A program made the translations under genes and the position numbers. Shown here in pieces: positions 36,383 through 46,047 of a stretch of DNA of 64,000 bases. Each line of letters opens with the position of its first letter. Positions within the stretch are counted from its first letter, which is position 1. Where the stretch lies: contig NZ_CP083608.1 in assembly GCF_020097135.1 (NCBI RefSeq), positions 930,001-994,000 of the forward strand. Reading direction: 5' to 3'. Below the pieces are notes generated by a model. That model had not been told where the DNA came from. It did no database searches and worked only from the letters and a program-made list of their open reading frames with translations. The stretch is from Macrococcus armenti. Lineage in GTDB: Bacteria; Bacillota; Bacilli; Staphylococcales; Staphylococcaceae.

Positions 36383-37624
36383 ATGGAAACGTTTGTGAAA
36401 ATAATTGGGAATTTTGTTTTATTTTATCCCATTGTTATGTCATTGTTCTGGATTGTAGGAACAATACTATATTTTTTTATTATTGAAATAAGGTTGAAAA
36501 AGAAAGTAAATAAAGAAAATTTACCTGGTATAACTTTTATTATTCCATGTTATAACGAAGAAGAAACAGTTGAAGATACGATACGTAGTGTTCTAAAAAT
36601 GTCTTACCCTAATAAAGAAATTATTGCCGTTAATGATGGTAGTAGTGATAATACTGCTAAAGTATTATCACAGTTAGAAGAAAAATTAGATTTTAAGTTT
36701 TTAAATATTGTAAATAATAAAGGAAAAGCTCATGCATTAAATAGAGCAGCTGAAATTTCTACTAATGAATATATTATTTGTATCGACGCCGATACGATAA
36801 TTGAAGATATAGCACCGTATTATATGATGGAAAGATTTAATAATAATCCAACATTAGCTGCTGTTACTGGAAATCCAAGAATTAGAAACAAATCAACTTT
36901 ATTAGGAAAAATTCAAACAATTGAATATGCAAGTATGATTGGCAGTATTAAACGTGCACAGACTATGAATGGATATATTAACACGATATCTGGAGTATTT
37001 ACTTTGTTTAAACGTGAAGCACTTGAAAAAGTTGGTTATTGGGATATGGATATGATTACTGAAGATATCGCAGTTAGTTGGAAATTCCATTTAAATGGTT
37101 ATCACATTGAATATGAACCGAGAGCGCTTTGCTGGATGCTCGTACCAGAGACTCTTTCAGGGTTATTCAAACAGCGTATAAGATGGGCGCAAGGTGGACA
37201 TGAAGTTTTATTAAGAGATTGGAAAGAAATGAGACATCAAAAAAACTTTTCTTTATGGTTTTTATTTGTAGAACAAGTTCTATCTATTATTTGGGTTTAT
37301 GGTGTTGTAGTTTTATTGATACTTTCTATACTTAAGAATAATTATCTAGATTTTTATTACTACGATTATGATTTTAGTTTATTACTATATTCAGCATTAT
37401 TATTGACATTTGTTAATTTAATTCAATTTACATTATCGTTATTTATCGACAGCAAATATGAGAAGAAAAACATGTGGTATGTATTCTTTTTAGTCTGGTA
37501 TCCAACGTTTTATTGGTTTTTAAATGCATCTACTGCAATAATTGCATTTCCAAAAGCACTTAGAAGAAAGAAAGGGGAATTCGCTACATGGTCAAGTCCA
37601 GACAGAGGAAATATCCAACAGTAA
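36383..37624 (+). CDS. icaA: poly-N-acetylglucosamine synthase IcaA
   Basis: This membrane glycosyltransferase (GT2) polymerises UDP-GlcNAc into beta-1,6-linked PIA/PNAG with IcaD. Features: one N-terminal membrane segment; the catalytic domain with NDGSSDNTAKV, CIDADTIIED (DxD) and TITEDIAV-like sequence (MITEDIAVSWKFH); KQRIRWAQGGHEVLL (QxxRW); then three C-terminal membrane segments. The ending ATWSSPDRGN is the same as in staphylococcal IcaA. The length is 413 aa. ATG 36383 follows TGGAGTG. It overlaps icaD by 37 nt. Confidence 0.95.
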   Translation: METFVKIIGNFVLFYPIVMSLFWIVGTILYFFIIEIRLKKKVNKENLPGITFIIPCYNEEETVEDTIRSVLKMSYPNKEIIAVNDGSSDNTAKVLSQLEEKLDFKFLNIVNNKGKAHALNRAAEISTNEYIICIDADTIIEDIAPYYMMERFNNNPTLAAVTGNPRIRNKSTLLGKIQTIEYASMIGSIKRAQTMNGYINTISGVFTLFKREALEKVGYWDMDMITEDIAVSWKFHLNGYHIEYEPRALCWMLVPETLSGLFKQRIRWAQGGHEVLLRDWKEMRHQKNFSLWFLFVEQVLSIIWVYGVVVLLILSILKNNYLDFYYYDYDFSLLLYSALLLTFVNLIQFTLSLFIDSKYEKKNMWYVFFLVWYPTFYWFLNASTAIIAFPKALRRKKGEFATWSSPDRGNIQQ

Positions 37625-37902
37625 AATCACATTTAAATATTTTTCGTGAATGTATAATTTATTTCTTTTCTTTAAGTTTATGGATGTATTGCATCGCAGT
37701 TGTTGCTATATTAGCGATTTTATTCAGCAGAATTAATAATTATGAATTTAAGTTGATTAGAAATGCATTAAATATAGAATTATACCAAGTATATGATACC
37801 GCAGTCATACTCGGTTATGTATCGATATTTATTACAATATATTTATTATTAAGCTATATCATTAATATGAAACTCAGAGAGAAGCGATCAAATGAAAAAT
37901 AA
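37588..37902 (+). CDS. icaD: PNAG synthesis accessory protein IcaD
   Basis: This 104-aa membrane protein is needed for full IcaA activity. The N-terminus MVKSRQRKYPTVKSHLNIFR is close to staphylococcal IcaD, and two transmembrane helices follow (about 25-47 and 70-92). The ATG lies inside the end of icaA in another frame, and the gene overlaps icaB by 11 nt, so all are translationally coupled. Confidence 0.93.
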   Translation: MVKSRQRKYPTVKSHLNIFRECIIYFFSLSLWMYCIAVVAILAILFSRINNYEFKLIRNALNIELYQVYDTAVILGYVSIFITIYLLLSYIINMKLREKRSNEK

Positions 37903-38755
37903 TTTAAGGATAATCGTTATTATCGTATTAATAGTGGCATCGATTTTTAGCGTTGATCAACAAACAAAGGCAAACACGGACAATGAACATAATAATAAAC
38001 TCAATAAAACTAATGGCTGTATTGCATTAAATTATCATCGTATTAGAAAAGATACTTTATTAGATAAAATATTACTATTAATTACTAACAGTAAAGAAAT
38101 GAGTTTATATAGTATTACAGATACGGAATTTGAAGAACAACTTAAATGGTTGAAAAATCATAATGCAACTTTTGTTTCCATTGATGAACTCATAAAATAT
38201 AAAAAAAATAATAAATTTCCAAAAGGTTGTGTATTTTTAAATTTTGATGATATGGATATTTCAACATATGAGGTTGCACATGAAATTTTAAAAAAGCATA
38301 AATTAAAAGCAACTGGATTTATTATCAGTAGCGCTATTGGACAGGATGATTTCAATAATTTACAAATTACGACACAGAATCAATTAGATGAAATGTATGA
38401 TAGCGGAGTATGGACTTATGGTTCTCACACACACAATTTGCATGATTTAAAAGGAGATGTATCAGTACTTGTTGATGAATCTGATAAAGTTGCTGATGAT
38501 GCAAAAAAATCAAAGCGTTATTTGCAAACGAACTTTTCAGAAACTGATGCTATCAGTTATGCATATCCTTATGGTCAGTACAATGATGAAACTATTAAAT
38601 CAATTAAGAAATCTGGGTTTAAATATGCATTCACATTAAAAGAAGATATTATCACTAAAAAAAGTAATGATTATGAATTACCTAGAATTCTTGTAAATCA
38701 TGATTCATTTGTACATGTTGTGACAAAGTGGAAAGGTTTTGAACAAGATGAATAA
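37892..38755 (+). CDS. icaB: PNAG N-deacetylase IcaB
   Basis: IcaB is a surface-attached polysaccharide deacetylase that partly deacetylates PNAG and gives it positive charge. The signal peptide covers about residues 1-29 (IIVIIVLIVASIFSV). The NodB domain shows LNYHRIRKDT, NFDDMDIS (catalytic Asp pair) and GSHTHNLHDL (metal-binding His residues). The length of 287 aa matches staphylococcal IcaB. It overlaps icaC by 8 nt. Confidence 0.94.
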   Translation: MKNNLRIIVIIVLIVASIFSVDQQTKANTDNEHNNKLNKTNGCIALNYHRIRKDTLLDKILLLITNSKEMSLYSITDTEFEEQLKWLKNHNATFVSIDELIKYKKNNKFPKGCVFLNFDDMDISTYEVAHEILKKHKLKATGFIISSAIGQDDFNNLQITTQNQLDEMYDSGVWTYGSHTHNLHDLKGDVSVLVDESDKVADDAKKSKRYLQTNFSETDAISYAYPYGQYNDETIKSIKKSGFKYAFTLKEDIITKKSNDYELPRILVNHDSFVHVVTKWKGFEQDE

Positions 38756-39821
38756 AAAAGTTGAATTAAATTATTTGAGAAGTTTGTTATGTGTATTTGT
38801 AGTAGTTACGCATTTGTTTACTCAGTATACAATTAATACTAGTCCAGATGATAAACAAATTGAAACGCTTTATTGGGTTCGTATGCTTTTCATTATTGGT
38901 ACACCTGGCTTTATCATGTTAAGCCAAGTATTAATTACGATGAATTATAAAATTAAACTTCCACCAAACTTTCTTTTGCAACGTATAAAATATATTTTAA
39001 TTCCTTACCTTGTTATTGGTACTTTTTACTCTTTTAGTGAGTACATGTATTTGCGTCGTCCGTTTAATTTAATATTTTATGATGCAGTAATAAAGGGGAA
39101 CTGGTACGGCTACTTTATATTAGTTATCTTTCAGTTTTATTTACTTACAAAAGTAATATATTTTATTAATCAAAAATTTAACATTAATATTTTTAAGTCA
39201 AAAATAATAATCACGATTTCTGTTATTATTAATATGGTTTATTTATACAATTTTGAAAATAATACGCAATTTTTAAATTTAGTAGAGAATCACTACTATT
39301 TATCTCCTAATACTTTTATCTTTGGATGGATTGGTTATTATTTTGTAGGATCATTTATTGGACTGTATTATGAAGAAATTCTAAATTTTTTATCAGAATA
39401 TATAAGCATCATGATTTTTTCAATAATTATTTCGTTTGTATTTTTTATATTTTCACAAAAACATGATTTTTGGACTGTGACAAGCTTTAATTGGTCAATA
39501 TTTCCGTATTGTATTGTTATGTTTTTAGCAATTCTAGTATTTGCTAAAACTATTATTCCATTTATGTTTAAATTTTTTACTATTGTTAGTGCATATTCAT
39601 TTTTTATTTATTTAATTCATCCGATGCTTATCGACACAATATATATTTATACGAGTCGATTCGAAGGATATACAATACTCTTTATAATCATAAGCGTATT
39701 GATTACATTAGGATGTTGTATTGGAATTGGTTTACTTTTCAAAGAGATGAGTTTTTCAAAATTTATTGTCGGAAAAGGTCCATTTCAAATAGAAGAAGGT
39801 AATATTAAAGTTGAAACTTAA
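38748..39821 (+). CDS. icaC: PNAG exporter/modifier IcaC
   Basis: This multi-spanning membrane protein of the acyltransferase-3 family has about ten membrane helices and is proposed to export or O-succinylate PNAG. LNYLRSLLCVFVVVTHLFTQ at the N-terminus carries the conserved Arg and His of the family, and the C-terminal half has FFIYLIHPMLID. I chose ATG 38748 (357 aa, MNKKVELNY), as in the staphylococcal protein. The icaADBC order is complete and uninterrupted. Confidence 0.93.
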   Translation: MNKKVELNYLRSLLCVFVVVTHLFTQYTINTSPDDKQIETLYWVRMLFIIGTPGFIMLSQVLITMNYKIKLPPNFLLQRIKYILIPYLVIGTFYSFSEYMYLRRPFNLIFYDAVIKGNWYGYFILVIFQFYLLTKVIYFINQKFNINIFKSKIIITISVIINMVYLYNFENNTQFLNLVENHYYLSPNTFIFGWIGYYFVGSFIGLYYEEILNFLSEYISIMIFSIIISFVFFIFSQKHDFWTVTSFNWSIFPYCIVMFLAILVFAKTIIPFMFKFFTIVSAYSFFIYLIHPMLIDTIYIYTSRFEGYTILFIIISVLITLGCCIGIGLLFKEMSFSKFIVGKGPFQIEEGNIKVET

Positions 39822-39833
39822 CATCAATAGACC

Positions 39834-39887
39834 AAACACACTTTTTCATGTAAACTATTCTAGAGTTTACTGAAGGAGTGTTTTTTT
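39834..39887 (+). terminator. ica terminator overlapping the truB ribosome site
   Basis: An inner stem gtaaact/agtttac with outer pairing aaacacac to gagtgttt ends in seven Ts directly before the truB ATG. GAAGGAG in the right arm is the truB ribosome site. Confidence 0.6.
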
Positions 39888-40784
39888 ATGGATGGCATTA
39901 TCGGTATTAACAAAGCACGCGGTATGACAAGTCATGATGTAGTGTTTAAACTGCGTAAAATTTTAAAAACGAAGAAAGTTGGTCACACTGGCACGCTGGA
40001 TCCTGAAGTGGATGGTGTATTGCCGATTTGTGTCGGTAAAGCAACGCGTATTAGTGACTATGTAATGCAAAGTGGTAAACGTTATGTTGCAGAAGTAACG
40101 CTTGGCATAAAAACGTCTACAGAAGATGCACACGGTGATGTAATTGAGCAGATTAATATTAATCATGGTGGTTTTTCTGAGCAGCAGGTGGATGATGTAC
40201 TATGTGATTTAACAGGTAGTATAAAACAAATTCCTCCGATGTATTCAGCTGTTAAAGTAAAAGGACGAAAGTTGTATGAATATGCACGTGAAGGTATTGA
40301 AGTTGAGCGACCTGAACGTATTGTTGAAATTTATGATTTAAAGCGAACAAGTGCAGTACGTTATATCGATAATAAATGTGTATTCAATATTGAAGTGGCA
40401 TGTGGTAAAGGAACTTACATCAGAACACTTGCGACACAAATTGCGGATAAGCTCGGTACAATTGGGCATATGTCAGATTTGACACGTACAGAAAGTGGTG
40501 GTTTTAAGCTTGATGAATGCATCACGCTGGATGCGTTACGTGAAGTACCGTTTGAAGAAATAGATTCGTATTTTAAACCGATTGAAGCAGGTCTTGAACA
40601 TATGCCACATGTTGCGGTCGATGAACCGACTTCTGTAAAAATTTTATTTGGTCAGAAACTGCGTCAGATGAGCCCGCCAATTGAAGATGAGACGGTGATG
40701 ACGTACAATGATAAAGTAATCGCAATCTTTATACCTGATGAAAAACATCCGGGTTTAATAAAAGCGAAAAAAGTATTTAATTAG
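39888..40784 (+). CDS. truB: tRNA pseudouridine-55 synthase
   Basis: TruB converts U55 in the T-loop of tRNAs. The catalytic Asp38 is in HTGTLDPEVDGVLP. PPMYSAVKVKGRKLYEYARE and GTYIRTLATQIADKLG are further motifs, and a PUA-like C-terminal domain follows. The length is 298 aa. The start is ATG 9 nt after GAAGGAG. ribF follows 9 bp later, the normal truB-ribF pair. Confidence 0.96.
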   Translation: MDGIIGINKARGMTSHDVVFKLRKILKTKKVGHTGTLDPEVDGVLPICVGKATRISDYVMQSGKRYVAEVTLGIKTSTEDAHGDVIEQININHGGFSEQQVDDVLCDLTGSIKQIPPMYSAVKVKGRKLYEYAREGIEVERPERIVEIYDLKRTSAVRYIDNKCVFNIEVACGKGTYIRTLATQIADKLGTIGHMSDLTRTESGGFKLDECITLDALREVPFEEIDSYFKPIEAGLEHMPHVAVDEPTSVKILFGQKLRQMSPPIEDETVMTYNDKVIAIFIPDEKHPGLIKAKKVFN

Positions 40785-40793
40785 GGGATTATT

Positions 40794-41747
40794 ATGAAAA
40801 CAATAGAAATGATACATCCGATAGAACTATGTTACGAACATGAACCTTGTGCACTTGCAATTGGTTTTTTTGATGGTATTCATACAGGTCACCAGAAAGT
40901 AATTGAAACAATGTCTCATATTGCAGCTGAAAGAGGTTTGAAAAAAGCTGTGATGACATTTGATCCGCATCCATCCGTTGTATTAAACCCAGAGAAACAG
41001 CGAACGGATTATTTAACACCGATGCACGAGAAAAAGCGAATTTTAGAAAATTTGGGCATCGATTACTTATTCATTGTTCCTTTTACATCGTCTCTTGCTC
41101 AAATGGAAGAGCGCGACTTTATTGCAAATTACTTTACTAAAAACAAAGTGAAAGAAGTCGTTGCCGGATTTGATTTTACTTATGGTAAATATGGAAAAGG
41201 TAATATGCTCAAACTTGAAGCGGATAAAGATGGCTTTGAAGTAACGATGGTTGAACGCCATGCTTTAAATGATGAAAAGGTATCGACAACTTTAATTCGT
41301 AAAGATTTAAAAGAAGGCAATATAAAACCTGCGAATAAACAACTGGGACGACCGTATAAAATTACAGGACTCGTTGTTCAAGGTGAAAAGCGTGGCCGTA
41401 CGATTGGATTTCCAACGGCAAATGTTGAGCCGAATGAAAACTTTGTTTTACCGCGACTAGGCGTTTATGCTGTCACGATTAAAATTGAGCAGACAGGTAA
41501 AGTTTATAAAGGGGTATGTAATGTAGGTGTAAAACCGACATTCCATGATCCTGAGAAGCAGCAAGTTTCTATAGAGGTCAATATCTTTAATTTTTCTGAT
41601 TCGATATACGGTGAGCGCGTAGAAGTTGAATGGCATGATTTCCTACGCCCTGAGCAAAAGTTTGATGGTATTGATAGTTTAATTGCTCAAATCAATAAAG
41701 ACAAAGAAAAAGCGATTGAAATTTTAAATACATTACACATTGATTAA
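40794..41747 (+). CDS. ribF: bifunctional riboflavin kinase/FAD synthetase
   Basis: RibF makes FMN and then FAD. The N-terminal nucleotidyltransferase domain has AIGFFDGIHTGHQKVI and FDFTYGKYGKG. The C-terminal kinase domain (about 180-310) has KRGRTIGFPTANVEP and GVYAVTI. The length is 317 aa. The start is ATG behind AGGGGAT. It is the last gene of the truB-ribF unit. Confidence 0.95.
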   Translation: MKTIEMIHPIELCYEHEPCALAIGFFDGIHTGHQKVIETMSHIAAERGLKKAVMTFDPHPSVVLNPEKQRTDYLTPMHEKKRILENLGIDYLFIVPFTSSLAQMEERDFIANYFTKNKVKEVVAGFDFTYGKYGKGNMLKLEADKDGFEVTMVERHALNDEKVSTTLIRKDLKEGNIKPANKQLGRPYKITGLVVQGEKRGRTIGFPTANVEPNENFVLPRLGVYAVTIKIEQTGKVYKGVCNVGVKPTFHDPEKQQVSIEVNIFNFSDSIYGERVEVEWHDFLRPEQKFDGIDSLIAQINKDKEKAIEILNTLHID

Positions 41748-41750
41748 TGA

Positions 41751-41778
41751 TTGATTATTTTCGTAATCATGGTATAAT
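41751..41778 (+). promoter_or_regulatory. rpsO promoter
   Basis: TTGATT, a 16-nt spacer and TATAAT, with an extended TGG before the -10. Confidence 0.65.
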
Positions 41779-41784
41779 AACGAA

Positions 41785-41852
41785 GTACCTTTCCTTGGCT
41801 TATAGATCACTCCGACTTTATGCTCAGGTTATGGTGTAAATTAAATTTATAG
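41785..41852 (+). promoter_or_regulatory. rpsO leader
   Basis: About 70 nt lie between the predicted transcription start and the AGGAGG. S15 regulates its own mRNA in several bacteria through leader structures. I can draw only short pairings here, so an autoregulatory role is possible but unproven. Confidence 0.3.
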
Positions 41853-41865
41853 GAGGCTATTAACA

Positions 41866-42135
41866 ATGGCAATTTCACAAGAACGTAAAAACGAAATCAT
41901 TGCACAATACCGTGTACATGAAACAGACACAGGATCACCAGAAGTACAAATCGCAGTTTTAACAGCAGAAATCAATGCGTTAAACGAGCATTTACGTACG
42001 CACAAGAAAGATCACCATTCACGTCGTGGTTTATTAAAAATGGTAGGTCGTCGTAAAAACTTATTAACTTACTTACGTGAGAACGATGTTCAACGTTACC
42101 GTGAATTAATCAAATCATTAGGATTACGTCGTTAA
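41866..42135 (+). CDS. rpsO: 30S ribosomal protein S15
   Basis: S15 is a primary binder of the 16S rRNA central domain. At 89 aa it has the classic length. It contains [20 protein letters not shown] and [20 protein letters not shown]. The start is ATG behind AGGAGG. It lies next to pnp, as in most bacteria, but a perfect terminator separates them. Confidence 0.98.
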   Translation: MAISQERKNEIIAQYRVHETDTGSPEVQIAVLTAEINALNEHLRTHKKDHHSRRGLLKMVGRRKNLLTYLRENDVQRYRELIKSLGLRR

Positions 42136-42145
42136 TTCTATTTTT

Positions 42146-42180
42146 AATCGAAAGAAACATCCGTTTCTTTCGATTTTTTT
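42146..42180 (+). terminator. rpsO terminator
   Basis: A 13-bp perfect stem aatcgaaagaaac/gtttctttcgatt with a 4-nt loop and Ts. Confidence 0.92.
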
Positions 42181-42189
42181 ATGCATTTT

Positions 42190-42219
42190 ATGACATAATA
42201 TGAAATGTCATGTTATGAT
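42190..42219 (+). promoter_or_regulatory. pnp promoter
   Basis: ATGACA and TATGAT are separated by 18 nt, 30 nt before the pnp start. Confidence 0.55.
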
Positions 42220-42249
42220 TAAGGATATATGTGAGAGAGGAGATACAAC

Positions 42250-44361
42250 ATGTCTCAAGAAAAGAAAGTATTTAAAACTGAATGGGCGGGTCGTCCATTA
42301 ATTATTGAAACGGGCCAGCTTGCAAAACAGGCAAACGGTGCCGTTCTCGTTCGCTACGGTGATACAGTTGTATTATCAACAGCTACAGCAAGTAAAGAAC
42401 CGAGAGACGTAGATTTCTTCCCGTTAATGGTCAATTACGAAGAGAAATTATACGCAGCTGGAAAGATTCCTGGTGGATTTAATAAACGTGAAGGACGTCC
42501 CGGTGAGGATGCAACGTTAACATCTCGTTTAATCGACCGTCCGATTCGTCCTTTATTCCCGAAAGGATATCGTCATGATGTACAAGTGATTTCAATTGTA
42601 ATGAGTGTTGATCCTGATAACTCTCCTGAAATGGCTGCAATGATTGGTTCATCAATGGCTTTATCAGTATCTGATATTCCATTTGAAGGTCCGATTGCTG
42701 GGGTAAATGTAGGGTTAGTAGATGACAAGTTTATTATTAATCCAAACGTTGCTGAACGTGAAGTTTCAACGCTTGATCTGCAAGTTGCAGGTCACTTTGA
42801 TGCTGTCAACATGGTTGAAGCAGGAGCAAAAGAAGTTCCGGAAGACAAAATGTTAGAAGCAATCATGTTTGGACATGCCGAAATTAAGAAACTTGTTGAA
42901 TTCCAGAAATCAATTATTGATGAAATTCAACCTGTAAAATCTGAGTTCGTTCCAGTTGAAACTGATGCTGAACTTGAAGCAAAAGTAGAACAACTCGCAG
43001 AAGAACTTGAATTATCAAAAGCAATTCAGACACAGGAGAAGGTAGCACGCGAAGAAAATATTACAGCGATTAAATTACAAGTCATCGAAGCATTTGAAGG
43101 TGAGGATGAAATGGTAATTACTGCTGTTAATAAAAAGTTCGATGCATTAATTAAAGAGGAAGTGCGCCGCCTTATTACTGAGGAAAAAGTACGCCCTGAT
43201 GGTCGTCGTCCGGATGAAATTCGTCCGCTAGATTCTGAAGTTGGTATTTTACCTCGTGCGCATGGCTCAGGGCTATTTACACGTGGACAAACGCAGGCGT
43301 TATCAGTTGCAACACTTGGTGCGCTAGGTGAACATCAAATTATTGATGGCTTAGGTGTAGAAGAAGAGAAACGCTATATGCACCATTATAACTTCCCAAA
43401 CTTCTCTGTAGGTGAAACAGGTCCGATTCGTGCGCCTGGTCGTCGTGAAATCGGTCACGGTGCTTTAGGAGAGCGTGCACTGTTACAAGTAATTCCGGAT
43501 GAGAAAGAATTCCCTTATACAATTCGAGTTGTATCAGAAGTTTTAGAATCAAACGGTTCAAGTTCACAAGCTTCAATTTGTGGTTCTACGTTAGCGTTAA
43601 TGGACGCAGGAGTTCCAATCAAAGCACCTGTTGCAGGGATTGCAATGGGATTAGTTACGAAAGATGACAATTATACGATTCTTTCTGACATTCAAGGTAT
43701 GGAAGATGCATTAGGTGATATGGACTTTAAAGTTGCAGGTACGAAAGAAGGTATTACTGCGATTCAGATGGATATTAAAATTGATGGATTATCTGAAGAC
43801 ATATTACGCGAAGCATTAGAACAGGCACGTATTGGCCGTCTGCATATAATGGATCATATGTTAAGTACAATTAGTGAGCCAAGAAAAGAATTAAGTCAGT
43901 ATGCACCTAAAATTGAAATCATTCATATTAATCCAGATAAGATTCGTGATGTTATCGGACCAGGTGGTAAGAAAATCAACGAAATTATTGATGCAACTGG
44001 CGTAAAACTTGATATTGAACAAGATGGTACAGTATTTATCGGTTCAAGTGATGCTCAGATGATTCAGGAAGCGAAAAAGTTAATCGAAAACATTGTGCGT
44101 GAAGCTGAAGTAGGTCAGATTTATATGGCAACAGTTAAACGTATTGAGAAATTTGGTGCATTCGTAGAAATCTTCCCAGGAAAAGATGCGCTTGTGCATA
44201 TATCTCATATAGCACTAGAACGCATTAACAAAGTAGAAGATGTCGTAAAACTTGGTGATCAGTTCTTAGTTAAAGTAACGGAAATTGATAAACAAGGACG
44301 TGTTAACGCATCACGTAAAGTGCTGTTAGAAGAAGAAAAGAAAGCATCTGAAGAGAAATAA
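42250..44361 (+). CDS. pnp: polynucleotide phosphorylase
   Basis: This 3'-5' phosphorolytic exoribonuclease works with the RNase Y and RNase J2 also encoded here. Two RNase PH domains are seen; the second has [14 protein letters not shown] and [15 protein letters not shown] domain ([20 protein letters not shown]) and an S1 domain ([20 protein letters not shown]) follow. The length of 703 aa is normal. The start is ATG after GAGGAG. Confidence 0.97.
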   Translation: MSQEKKVFKTEWAGRPLIIETGQLAKQANGAVLVRYGDTVVLSTATASKEPRDVDFFPLMVNYEEKLYAAGKIPGGFNKREGRPGEDATLTSRLIDRPIRPLFPKGYRHDVQVISIVMSVDPDNSPEMAAMIGSSMALSVSDIPFEGPIAGVNVGLVDDKFIINPNVAEREVSTLDLQVAGHFDAVNMVEAGAKEVPEDKMLEAIMFGHAEIKKLVEFQKSIIDEIQPVKSEFVPVETDAELEAKVEQLAEELELSKAIQTQEKVAREENITAIKLQVIEAFEGEDEMVITAVNKKFDALIKEEVRRLITEEKVRPDGRRPDEIRPLDSEVGILPRAHGSGLFTRGQTQALSVATLGALGEHQIIDGLGVEEEKRYMHHYNFPNFSVGETGPIRAPGRREIGHGALGERALLQVIPDEKEFPYTIRVVSEVLESNGSSSQASICGSTLALMDAGVPIKAPVAGIAMGLVTKDDNYTILSDIQGMEDALGDMDFKVAGTKEGITAIQMDIKIDGLSEDILREALEQARIGRLHIMDHMLSTISEPRKELSQYAPKIEIIHINPDKIRDVIGPGGKKINEIIDATGVKLDIEQDGTVFIGSSDAQMIQEAKKLIENIVREAEVGQIYMATVKRIEKFGAFVEIFPGKDALVHISHIALERINKVEDVVKLGDQFLVKVTEIDKQGRVNASRKVLLEEEKKASEEK

Positions 44362-44365
44362 TCTT

Positions 44366-44393
44366 AAAGGTGAGACGGCTGTCTCACCTTTTT
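44366..44393 (+). terminator. pnp terminator
   Basis: An 11-bp perfect stem aaaggtgagac/gtctcaccttt with a GGCT loop, then Ts. Confidence 0.9.
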
Positions 44394-44417
44394 ATAATGG
44401 TAATGTGAGGTGAAATA

Positions 44418-45608
44418 TTGAAACATTTACAATTAAATAATGGCATGCAGTTTGCATGGCATCATACGAATTTAGAAGTCGTTCATATTGGATTATATAT
44501 TAAAGCAGGCACGATAGATGAATATCATTATCCACCAGGTATCGCACATTTCATCGAGCATATGGTTTTTAAAGGTACAAATAAGTTCCAGTTCCAGGAG
44601 CTATCGGAAAAAATCGATGCACTTGGTGGAGAGGTGAATGCGTATACGACAAAAACGTATACTTGCTATACGATTAAAACATTGAAGCGTTTTGAAGCAG
44701 AAGCGATTGAACTATTAGAAGAAATGGTTTTTCATGCGACGTTTCCACCGGATGAAATAGAAAAAGAACGACAAGTCATTCTTGAAGAAATTAAGATGAT
44801 TGAAGATGACGACGAGGAACGTGCTTTTGAACAATTCGAAAGTGAATTATTTAAAGGTACTGTATTTAGCACGCCAATTCTTGGAACAGTAGAAAGCGTT
44901 AATGCAATCACTAGAAATATGCTACAAAGTTTTTATTATCAATTTTATCAAACGAATAATATGATTTTGTCTTATGTAGGTACGAATGAACAGCAGATTA
45001 AAAAGATATTCCAGCAAATAGATTGTTCGCATAGTGTAACGTATCATGATAAAGAATTTAAAGTAAATCATGTAAACATTGAACACCATAAGGAAAGTAT
45101 GGAACAGGCACATGTAATTCTTGCACATGAAGGCATCGGTTATCTCGATGAGCAGTCTGCGGTATATGAAATCATCAATAACTTTTATGGTGGCAGCATG
45201 ACAAGCTTTTTATTCCGCAAGCTTAGAGAATCACTTGGATTATGTTATGCCTTATATTCTTCAGTAGATGCGTATAAAGAAGGTGGCGTACTTTATACAT
45301 ATTTTGCAACAGATGCGAAAAATATAACGCTATGTTTAGAAGAAATTAACAAAATTCACAATGAACTTGCGCAAGGTATTAATATACAACTGCTGACGAA
45401 GACGCAACATTATTTAGTAACGAACTTATATATGAATTTAGATTATGATGGTTCGATAATGGAGCATATGGGTAAAAGCTTGATGCTATATAATAAAATT
45501 TACGAAATAGAGGCGCTTGAACAAAAAATTATGAATGTGACACTTGATGAAGTTAATAACGCATTGAAGTTATTTGAGAAAGCGTATGCAAGTTACCGAA
45601 TTTACTAG
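44418..45608 (+). CDS. mlpA: M16 family zinc peptidase, MlpA/YmxG type
   Basis: This is a 396-aa processing-peptidase-like protein. The inverted zinc motif HFIEH lies in GIAHFIEHMVFKGT near residue 44, with the distal Glu in EEMVFHATFPPDEIEKERQV. RKLRESLGLCYALYSSVDA is the C-terminal half signature. The start is TTG behind GAGGTGAA. B. subtilis has mlpA next to pnp, and this order is kept here although S. aureus has lost the gene at this place. The gene symbol follows that synteny. Confidence 0.85.
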   Translation: MKHLQLNNGMQFAWHHTNLEVVHIGLYIKAGTIDEYHYPPGIAHFIEHMVFKGTNKFQFQELSEKIDALGGEVNAYTTKTYTCYTIKTLKRFEAEAIELLEEMVFHATFPPDEIEKERQVILEEIKMIEDDDEERAFEQFESELFKGTVFSTPILGTVESVNAITRNMLQSFYYQFYQTNNMILSYVGTNEQQIKKIFQQIDCSHSVTYHDKEFKVNHVNIEHHKESMEQAHVILAHEGIGYLDEQSAVYEIINNFYGGSMTSFLFRKLRESLGLCYALYSSVDAYKEGGVLYTYFATDAKNITLCLEEINKIHNELAQGINIQLLTKTQHYLVTNLYMNLDYDGSIMEHMGKSLMLYNKIYEIEALEQKIMNVTLDEVNNALKLFEKAYASYRIY

Positions 45609-45676
45609 GTTTTTATAGATAATAAATGCATTAAGGAGTATAATGAAATTGACTATATAAACAAGGAGATGTAACT

Positions 45677-45931
45677 ATGGTATTTGATAAGATTCAAGTG
45701 AATGATTCAGTAATTGAAGCAGAAGGGCGTTTCAGAATTGAAGATGAAACTGTAAAAGTTTCTACAACTAGCGAAGATGTAGGTCTTGTCTTCAAACAAA
45801 TTGAAACAACTAATGCCCCGGTCAAGCTTGTACTATTCAAAGGTGAAACTGATCGTTATGCATCTGCAGGTTTAACGTTAAAGCATTATACACTCGCTGG
45901 TGGAGAGTTCAAGATGGAATTAGAAAAATAA
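45677..45931 (+). CDS. small conserved-looking hypothetical protein
   Basis: An 84-aa acidic, beta-rich protein (MVFDKIQVNDSVIEAEGRFR at the N-terminus). It has an excellent ribosome site (AAGGAG, ATG) and its own strong terminator. TATAAT at 45640 may be its -10. The family is not recognised. The site between mlpA and rnjB has no counterpart in S. aureus. Confidence 0.75.
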   Translation: MVFDKIQVNDSVIEAEGRFRIEDETVKVSTTSEDVGLVFKQIETTNAPVKLVLFKGETDRYASAGLTLKHYTLAGGEFKMELEK

Positions 45932-45936
45932 TATGC

Positions 45937-45971
45937 ATGCACAACCTACTGATGAAGGTTGTGCATTTTTT
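45937..45971 (+). terminator. terminator of the 84-aa gene
   Basis: An 11-bp perfect stem atgcacaacct/aggttgtgcat with an 8-nt loop and Ts. Confidence 0.92.
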
Positions 45972-45972
45972 A

Positions 45973-46002
45973 TTGTTAATTCCTCTCTGATTAGCTTATA
46001 AT
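45973..46002 (+). promoter_or_regulatory. rnjB promoter
   Basis: TTGTTA and TATAAT separated by 18 nt, 45 nt before the rnjB start. Confidence 0.6.
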
Positions 46003-46047
46003 ATAAAGAGTATATAATTGAACGGGTAAATATTAGGAGGAAATATT

